The translations under genes and the position numbers were made by a program. DNA of 64,000 nucleotides from Oegoconia quadripuncta (taxonomy: Eukaryota > Arthropoda > Insecta > Lepidoptera > Autostichidae): the NCBI GenBank assembly GCA_949316235.1, contig OX438751.1, forward strand, positions 18,414,801 through 18,478,800, read 5' to 3'. Below, piece by piece: positions 56,320 to 64,000 of the stretch (the first letter of the stretch is position 1; every line of letters begins with the position of its first letter). The notes beneath the pieces are model-generated. The model did no database searches. It was not told where the DNA came from and saw only the letters and a list, made by a program, of their open reading frames with translations.

Positions 56320-56475
56320 GTAGTAGTTGGATAATACCAATTCCACAGTAATGAATTATAAGATCTAATAGAAGATTACAGTCATTTTGATCACTGAAGT
56401 AATTAATTAGTAGTCGTGATCACTGTTAATTGGTATCATTATTCCCACAGTAATCGATTATACCCAACTCTGGTA
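56320..56475. repeat. inverted-repeat element with CAGTAAT motifs
   Basis: 'AGTTGGATAATACC...CCACAGTAAT' on the left is an imperfect inverse of 'CCACAGTAATCGATTATACCCAACT' on the right, and 'GATCACTGAAGTAATTAATTAG' lies between. The ends and the TAATCGATTA core suit a small DNA transposon remnant. Confidence 0.4.
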
Positions 56476-56676
56476 TCTGGATACCTATCAATAAACAAAA
56501 GTCAAGCCTTTCTCTATCTTTAGGCCTTTATGGGTGCTTTATCTACTATTGAGAACATGTAACATACGCCTCTATAAGGTCAGTTAGCATAAGATTCGTT
56601 ACAGCTGCCTATGTCGAGCAGTCATCGCCATACTTATTTCGATTCATATTTATCTACTTTGCAAAACAAATTTACT

Positions 56677-59600
56677 TTAGCCCATGTATTGGTACGAGGC
56701 GGGGGAGAGGTGCGGCGCGGGCGGCAGGCCGGGTCCGGTCGTGGCGCCAATCGTAGCCAGGTGACACGCACGACACATCAGCTTACCTAAAAAAAAAAAC
56801 AATCGTATTTCTCTTCATTTTTATCAAAACATAGTTTACTTTATAAGACAGACTCAGGCTACATGTAGCTACTTCCATAAATCATATTTTTCTTCCAACT
56901 AGAAATTTCTTCATAACTTTGCGCTCGGTGAAGAAGTTCTATGAAAATCTATTACTACACACTATTAATTTGTAGTCTTGACCAACAAAATAAGATCAAA
57001 AAGTTTGTGTAGGCACTCGTCGACAGTCATTCATAACAATCCTAGCTTGCCAAGTGCAGGAATTTGGTCTAAATTTGAATAAAAAAATATTGGCAAAATA
57101 GAATAGAAATGCTTTATTTGGCTACTTTAGAAACGATACAAACAGGCACAGACAAGATATAGGCAACACAAATAGGAATAAAAAAAAAATAGAACATGAA
57201 TAGAATTAGATTTTGTGGGTGTGTTTCGTTGTAGTTGGAAGAAAAGCGGATTATCACCGTAGCATTACGTGATTTATAATTGCACACAACACTCAATGCA
57301 ATTTTAAATCACTTTATGTTCGGTGAAACAGTCTACTAATAATACTAGCTTAAATTATAAAATACTCACAGAACCACTGAAACGGCATTAAGCATTATTT
57401 AGTAAGGCAACTGCACCTTTGAGTTCACAGAAAAAATTACCGGCATTTCAGCTATGCGGCAGACCCCGATGAATTTAAGTAATTTATATTTTGTTATTTG
57501 TATAATGTTTTTGTAACTAAATTGTTCAATAAGCCATTTGTGGGAGTGATCACGATTATTCAGACACAATCGTTCATTTGACATTAAGGGCCACACTGAG
57601 TCCACTAGTTTTCAAGGGCGAAGACTTAACCCTGTGTGAAAAAACGTTCTCTGAAGTACACAAAAAATATTTACAGATCCGAATTAACGGTTGAGCATTA
57701 AATTTGCTGATAATATATCAACTAGTGCATTTGATCCAAAATTGCAAATAATCGTCAGTAGGAAGTCACAGTCGCACACATCTCATTCTTTTTTAATTAC
57801 TTAAATAATATAAGTATGTATCTATGTTATTTAGATTGTATAACTTTTTTTAAATTTGATCATTTAATAAAAACGTTGGGTTTGATCGCATGATTTATTT
57901 AATATGGCGGGACGGATAGAGAGCATAGTTGGTCGTATTGGTAGACCTCGAGGGCCCCACTTAGCCCGCCGGCCATAATTTGGAGACCCCTGGTCTAATG
58001 TATTAAAAGTGAAAGCTAGATCGAAATCCCATAAAACGGGTTTTACACCTACATTTAAATCATCGTACTTATTAATAGACTAACTTCACTAATCAAAAAC
58101 ACTGCAATCACAAGCCACTGTAGATTAAACAGACCTATCAGTGCTAAAATTTCAGATTCAACTTGCACTGAGTGCAGGGAAGAACAAAACAGACAACATT
58201 TGGCCAATTATGGCCATTATAACTTTGAAGTTTGAAAGTTTGAAGTCTGCAGGAAGACTGGAAGATTTGGTGGTCAGACTGAACTGGTTTCACGCCCGCA
58301 ACGCTCCATCTACAATATTCAAGATTCCCAGGTGATTTATATTCGTAGGTCGAAGTCGACGTCTCAAAGTGCCTATTGTGCAATAAGCCAAACAACTTCT
58401 GAACATTGCTAGGAGTTTCAAAGAGTTTTAAGTCTACCGTGGTGAGGAGCCCGATGTGTAGCCAGCCTGTCACACTCCAGAAACTATGGATGTGTGCCTT
58501 GGTGACCTTGGCAGTAACAAATTTCTCACCCGCCAGAGGATAACAGCGTTTGTCAGGTTCGTCGGTAAGCTGCATCCCACACACGCAGCACATATAGCAG
58601 TCCACGTGGAAGTCGCGATCCATTGACACCACGCGCACAGTCTCATCCGTGCCTTCAACTGGGGTGATGCCTGCAATACAATTATACAAATACATTTAAA
58701 AATGTTCTCTAGCAACGCCATGTTAGAACGGAGACGGAAGACAAGCCTCGAAGCACATATAATATATACTTGAGATCATTCTTGAGCCTTCATATATGTA
58801 TCTACCTACCTTATTCATCTAAATAATTGGCAGTGACAGAAGGACAGACAATCAGGCGAATCTATAAACGGGCCATATGCCATTTTTGAAACAACATATT
58901 GGATCATTTTATTAATCATTATTGACCCTGCAGTGGTAATATCTTAAGTCAAAAGGGGCCAACTATCCAAAACTAACAGCAGAAGGCTAAGGAAGAAGCC
59001 TATGTCAAAAAATGTATACTATGATAAATGAGAAGAATGGTGGAATAATTGACCAAGTAGAACAGTCACCTTTCCCGCAACTGGCGCACTTGGGCGCAAA
59101 CATCCGGTGGTAGTCATTGACGCAGTAGATTTTATTATCGACATCTACTGTGAACGGTACGCCGTCCAGGCATTCGTTGCACACGCAGCAGCGGAAGCAT
59201 CCCGGATGGTAAGACTTGCCCATCGCTTGCAAAATCTGTAAAAATATTAATGTATGGCATTTTGATTATTAATCATACTCAGTAAAGAAATGTTACCTCA
59301 TCTCGTAAAACCTTTGAAATGTTTACAAAATACACAAACACGCCATCACTCATAGAACGACAAATACACGAGCCTTACACCATCACAATTTACCATTACA
59401 ACCATTACAAGTTCATTGTAGAACATAAGCCTCTGCCTTGGCACCATATGCATCACTTTCCATGCAAGGATTGCTCTAGTCGCTACGCTGGGCAAGTGGG
59501 TTGGGTTGGTATTTTGGAAGCTTCGCACCTGTGATATGGTAGCCCATCATTGGTCGTTAATAATAAATAAGCCATTGAAGGGTTCCATTACGCACCTCCC

Positions 59601-62600
59601 CGCTCCCTTCACGTTGTGTGATATTGTTATTGTAGGTGATTTAGTCCTTTTTCTGCTGAGTACACAATGATTTGGGTGGGTGCCATGAGGAGAAACAAGA
59701 GGAACGATTTGCAACAACTACGCTGATGAGACAGCTGAAGATAATTGACAGATTTATTGATATTGAAGTATCGCAAGTTAGTCAAATCAATCTTATCATA
59801 CATTAATTTACGACCTGTTTGGTGTAATGGTTAGCAACTCTGACCACTATACCAAAAGGTTGCGGGTTCGAATCCCGCTAGGGGCATATGTTTGTGTGAT
59901 GAATACGGACATGTGTACCCGAGTTATGGATGTTTTCATTTATAATAAGTATTTATTTACAAAAAAAATGTATTTATGTATTATATCAACCATCTGGTAT
60001 CCACAACACAAGCATATAGTTGCTTACTGTGGAACTAGATGGCGCTGTGTGTATGTCTAAGGATATTTATTATTATTATTATTATTATTATTAATGGCAC
60101 TTCTATAGATAGGTGACCTTACCTAACCTTAATAGATTAATAATTAGAAATAAATATTAACTACTACTGTGTTTGTGACATTTGCGATGATGAACGTCAG
60201 GACCACTTAAAACTAGGGCGGTGCGTGCGTAAAGGAATCAAAATACTGGCCTCGTACGCTCGTGGCGCAGTCACATTCGCTATATGTTTTCGATTAGCGA
60301 AGTTAAGTGTTGTCTGGCGCGGTCAGTCCTTGGATGGGTGACCATTAATGGCATTTTAATACGCCGTTCTTCGAAGGGCACGTTAACTAGTCCGCCATAG
60401 TTGTTTTTCAATTAAAGGTAATCGTTAAGCCAAGTCTGTGGCCTACAGACTTGAAAACACTGACTGTCAGGTGGCCACCAGTCTTACACAAATGCACCAA
60501 TCAGCACTGGGTTCGCACCGCCTTGTTTGTACAAGCACTTCGCAAATCACTTTCCCCATCCATATAGCTTGTTGTACGTCATCAACTTACCATTTCCATG
60601 ATTAAATGACCACATATTGCACACTTCTCAGCAGTTTGTTGAAATCCGGAGTACTGAAAATGAGAAACAAAAATCATTTGACTTAAATATTGTAAAGCCA
60701 AACTCATCTATCACTCATCCATCAGTCATCAACACTTGGTAGGATCATCCTTTATGAAAAGATTTTCATGGTTTTTTCATTTTCTATGGCATAGTTGTGT
60801 GGTGAAATATACTTTATATTATGTGATACTGCAATAACCATACTGAACAACAATCCGTGCCAAACGAAGTTATTTTTCATTATAATATATGTTAGTCTGT
60901 AGGGTATTTATTTATGGGCCCTAGTGGCCTGTTAATAAATGATTTACTATTATTATTAATAAATTTAAAAAAAAAAGGAAATCAATTTACAGATTTTGAA
61001 ACAAAATGAATTTTATTTTACAAAACCAAACTTGTTGGTCTGCAAAACCAAAGTGAAATAAACTTTAATGAAATGGAATTAAAATTAGTTTTCTTAAATT
61101 CCACAACATACATCACCACCTTGATGCTAATACAACTGATGCCGACTGTAACTCCTTGATGAATATAATTCAAAAACAACTCAAAGATATTATAATTAAT
61201 ATGGATATATTTATTTATATTTGGAATAGGCCTTTGTCCAGCAGTGGACGTCTTTCGGCTGATATGATGATGGATATTTATTTTGCATTGTGTAGTTGAA
61301 TGAACATCAACAATCAATGTTGCTTACCAAGTAATCCTCTTCACAGTAGACCTTGCCATGTACATTGTAGAAAGCTTTACCACGTAAGGCACGTCCACAG
61401 GAGCAACAGATGAAGCAATTAGTGTGGTACAGGTTCCCCATTGCTTGACATGCCTGTCCTGCGCCGGTCACACCAGCACCACACGTGTGGCATATACCTA
61501 ATACAGATATCAAATTATTGACTATTATTATTATAATAGATTATTTATCATGGTTTTTAGGTTCTAACTAAACTATCACCATCCTATGCAACAATATAGA
61601 CATTGATTTTGTTTAATCATTTAACAAGGCAATACTGAAGTATTTTACATTGTAATAATTCCAATAACAACATTTAATTTTAAGAGTTTCACATATTAAA
61701 AATATGTACTGAAACTTAGAATTAACATAAGATATTATCAGATGCCATAGCAGGAGTGGGGGTAGGTGGAGCCACAGAGAGCATTGTATAATTTGATATA
61801 ATGCTACAAAGTTGAACAAAAATTTAAATAAGTAAATGGTCATACCAAAGTATTCTCCCTCTTCATCTTGCCTTTCCATTTCTTCCTCTAGTTGTCTAGT
61901 GAGTTCCTCAATTTTCCGCTGAGCCTCACTGGGTCCTGCTGGACGAGGCGGAGTGATGCTGTATGGCAACAAACTTTTGCCTCGTCCTCCAGAGCCTCGG
62001 GAACCACCAGACATTTGTGACACAGAGCTTGGAGTAGGACTAGGGGCTGGTGACTGCACTGGGGAGCAAAGTGTTGTCAAACCAGATACTAGATTCCTAG
62101 ATCCAATAGACTCTGATGCCAAAGACGCATTATCTCTGAGAGCTACAGAGACAGCAGGCACTGATGATCCTCCTGTCATACAAACGTAGTCTGAAGCATT
62201 TGTATCTTCTATAATCTGCATCCTACTTCCAACAGCAGGTTTTGCATTGTAGCCTCCATTAACTAATGGCGTTTTATCTATAGCAATATTGTTCACAGAG
62301 TTAGGTTTGGGATGAAAGAATTTTGGGGCAGATGCAGCTGCCTGAACTTCCGTAGCAATGTTAGCTTTAGGTCTTTGCGCACTGGGAGCAATTGATGCAT
62401 AAATAGCTGTTGATGGAATTGCCATGACTTTGTTATCAAATGTCACAGTGTTATCATTCTTTAGCAGAGCACTGACATCACTGTATTTTGGTGGAGCTGA
62501 CTTCATGACAGTATAGTCACCACAGGGACTATCTTGCGAAGAATTGTATGAGGGTGGCGGTAAAACTTTTTCGACTTTTCCTTTATCACTTAATAGTTTG

Positions 62601-63343
62601 TGGGATATGGTTCTACTAGAACTAGTGTTGGGGACTTGTGGTCCTGGTAGTGATCCCTGTTGTATAAAGCGTTGATCAGGGTTTGATTGCACGTTGTACT
62701 CAATTTTTTTCTCATTATCAGAACAGAGCATATTTTCATAAACTTTTGGTTTAGGTTTGGAATTGACTGGTACTTGAGGTTGAGCCTTACTGTAACGCGT
62801 GTCGTAGTAACCTTCGGACACGGGCGGCGGAGGCGGTGGCGGCCCCTGCTGATAAAGCTGGTGAAAATATGGAGGCTGAGGAGAACGCTGCTCGCCGTAA
62901 TAATCGATGTTTTCATATACGGGAGGGGGATACTGAGTCGGATTTGCTGGGATTTCGTAAAGATCTTCTGTTTGATAGCTAAGTGATCTCTGGGATATAC
63001 TGTCGATGGATCTTGTAGGACTTGTCGGGAGGGCCGTTGTATTCAAATCACGTTTATTTATTGAAGCGATCGTCTCTACACGTTTAGGCGTTGCGAACTT
63101 CGAAGCGGCGATCACATTTGACCTCTCGTAAAAACTATAATCCTGCCGATTGTTCTGGGTGTTGTCCAATACGAAACTCTCTATAGCACCCACTGGCCGG
63201 GGTTTACTGTGAGTGCTCGTATTGGATGTTGCATTTCCGTGCGCCTGCCCAGTATCGTCCTCATCTTTGTTGGTAATTTTCAAATCTTGTAATCCTAGAA
63301 TGCACCGTTGTTCTTCTGAGTTGTTTCGTCGTGAAGAATCCAT
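56677..63343 (-). CDS. jub: Ajuba LIM protein (six exons, complete)
   Basis: Exons 63343-61846, 61497-61328, 60653-60591, 59235-59070, 58670-58530 and 56786-56677 join in phase and encode 715 residues. The first 500 residues are a disordered pre-LIM region with a poly-Pro run (168-174) and three PPxY motifs (PPVY 140, PPSY 263, PPKY 284), ending in a charged helix ([19 protein letters not shown]). Three LIM domains follow: LIM1 CHTCGAG...YCEEDY, LIM2 [11 protein letters not shown]...YCVNDYH, and LIM3 [22 protein letters not shown] and MCRACH. The [20 protein letters not shown] signature identifies the Ajuba/LIMD1/WTIP group. Drosophila Jub binds alpha-catenin at adherens junctions and Salvador/Warts to restrain Warts, so promoting Yorkie-driven growth; it also takes part in mitosis. 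A 27-residue tail follows LIM3. The PPxY sites could bind WW domains (inference). Introns carry SINEs, including a 5S-derived one. Confidence 0.95.
57890..57990. repeat. hAT-like transposon end remnant
   Basis: 'GGCCATAATTTGGAGACCCCTG' at the right end resembles the reversed CAGGGGTCTCC end of hAT-type elements. The other end is not seen. It lies in a jub intron. Confidence 0.35.
59817..60060 (+). repeat. SINE family B, complete copy in a jub intron
   Basis: The head has A box TTTGGTGTAATGGTTAGCAA and B box GGTTGCGGGTTCGAATCCCG, then GCTAGGGGCA. The body ends GTGGAACTAGATGGCGCTG and 'TGTGTATGTCTAAGG', followed by (ATT)n at 60066-60092. It is antisense to jub. The reversed partner is 37590-37834. 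Confidence 0.82.
60066..60092. repeat. (ATT)9 microsatellite, SINE tail
   Basis: A run of TTATTATT directly follows the family B SINE and is probably its 3' tail expanded. Confidence 0.85.
60210..60545 (+). repeat. 5S-rRNA-derived SINE in a jub intron
   Basis: The stretch at about 60295-60345 matches the internal promoter part of a 5S rRNA gene: GCGAAGTTAAG, GTCTGGCGCGGTCAGT, then CTTGGATGGGTGACC. The preceding 50-60 bases and the following ACGCCGTTC... are diverged from 5S. Downstream to about 60545 is an unrelated body (GCCAAGTCTGTGGCCTACAG onwards). This is the plan of a SINE3-type element with a 5S head, not a working 5S gene. The exact ends are uncertain. Confidence 0.7.
61210..61275 (+). 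repeat. SINE family A-type 3' tail
   Basis: AATAGGCCTTTGTCCAGCAG, TGGACGTCTTTCGGCTGAT and ATGATGATGG correspond to the end of family A, which in full copies reads AAGGCC...CTGCAGTGGGATGTTTA and GATGATGATG. It is in a jub intron. Confidence 0.5.
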
Positions 63344-64000
63344 TTTTTTGTGATATGACTGGAGTAAATACTACCAAAAAACTTACAACCACCACAAAAA
63401 ACTAGCTAAATGAATCATATTTTTATGTTCATAGAAAATCTTTAACTCGTCAAACAAAACATCGCGACCAACAAAACTTGCGTTCCGCTTTGAAATATTT
63501 GAGATGCTTGACAGCAGGATAGCTTCATAGATTATGTATCGTAGAGACAAAGATACCAAAACGATTGATAACGTCAATCTATAAAATGAAACATACCTAT
63601 AGTGTTGGGCTGAAAATCGGTAATATATTGAAATATTTGTCTGAGTAATATAAAGAATAAATAATTTTTAATTTTATTTATGGGTGGATATGTAAAAATT
63701 TATGATGAAAAATTACATATTGTTTTGGCCAGTCCTCAAATTATCTCCATCATGTTTCTGAGTCTACAACCATCTTCTTGTCGATATAGTTTACCAATCC
63801 ACAAAAAAGTATTACTACATACAAACCCTTGAGTATACGAATAATGGTACCGTCTACGTATATTTTTACATTTGGCTTTTCATTTGAAAACACTTTTCCA
63901 AGGATAGCAGGGTAGGATTCATAATTTGAAGATGGTCACATATCGGTGTCTCGCCACAGATAAAAAAAACAATAATTGCGTCGAGCGTCGGGTTGTGAAG
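63344..64000 (-). promoter_or_regulatory. upstream region of jub
   Basis: The 657 bases upstream of the jub start codon should hold its 5' UTR and promoter. The sequence is AT-rich; no TATA box, initiator or upstream exon can be assigned with confidence. No other gene is seen. Confidence 0.35.

Larger units (their letters stand above)
53774..56676. other. AT-rich noncoding interval, including convergent 3' ends
   Basis: This interval separates the converging FAM210 and jub genes, so it contains their 3' UTRs. No other gene is recognised. Short open frames around 55239-56171 lack protein features. Confidence 0.45.

Noticed and set aside
58144..58695. 183-residue ORF as a separate gene
   Set aside because: It contains jub exon 5 and then reads past its GTGAGA donor into the intron; the exon joins correctly to 56677-56786.
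59827..59890. tRNA gene
   Set aside because: It has A and B boxes but no closed acceptor stem, and a shared SINE body follows; a reversed copy with the same body is at 37590-37834.
60295..60345. 5S rRNA gene
   Set aside because: Only the internal promoter part matches; both ends are diverged and a non-5S body follows.

Overview
The window looks like nuclear DNA of a moth or butterfly (Lepidoptera). It is AT-rich, genes are split by long introns, and tRNA-derived SINEs, LINE 3' tails, small terminal-inverted-repeat elements and one Ty3/Gypsy element fill most of the space. The host genes read as insect proteins. The order is inferred from repeat style and protein character; no search was run.

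Layout. 1-6.4 kb: noncoding, with degraded repeats. 6.4-10.6 kb, minus strand: six exons whose splice sites and phases join without a break into an unusual protein with a C2H2 zinc finger, a low-complexity middle and one transmembrane segment; a possible further exon lies at 14.5-14.7 kb. 10.6-23.7 kb: mostly repeats (SINEs, LINE fragments, a mariner-like MITE, foldback sequences). 23.7-30.2 kb: a complete minus-strand Ty3/Gypsy retrotransposon with two 286-bp LTRs of identical sequence, a 4-5 bp target duplication and one uninterrupted gag-pol frame, so a young insertion. 32.1-50.1 kb, plus strand: three tandem paralogues of the DUF229 family (alkaline-phosphatase/sulfatase-like fold), each with an uninterrupted coding sequence, separated by repeats and a broken LINE. 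52.2-53.8 kb, plus strand: a three-exon FAM210/DUF1279 mitochondrial protein gene. 56.7-63.3 kb, minus strand: the complete six-exon Ajuba LIM protein gene (jub), with a 5S-rRNA-derived SINE and a tRNA-derived SINE in its introns.

The most informative part is the DUF229 cluster. The middle copy keeps all the expected metal-site residues. The first and third copies have each lost a different subset, and the first also carries a one-base frameshift that replaces its conserved cysteine-rich C-terminus. This looks like a tandem array in which one copy stays enzymatic and its neighbours drift or take a non-enzymatic role. No tRNA gene, rRNA gene, CRISPR array or bacterial-type operon was found; the tRNA-like and 5S-like stretches are SINE heads.
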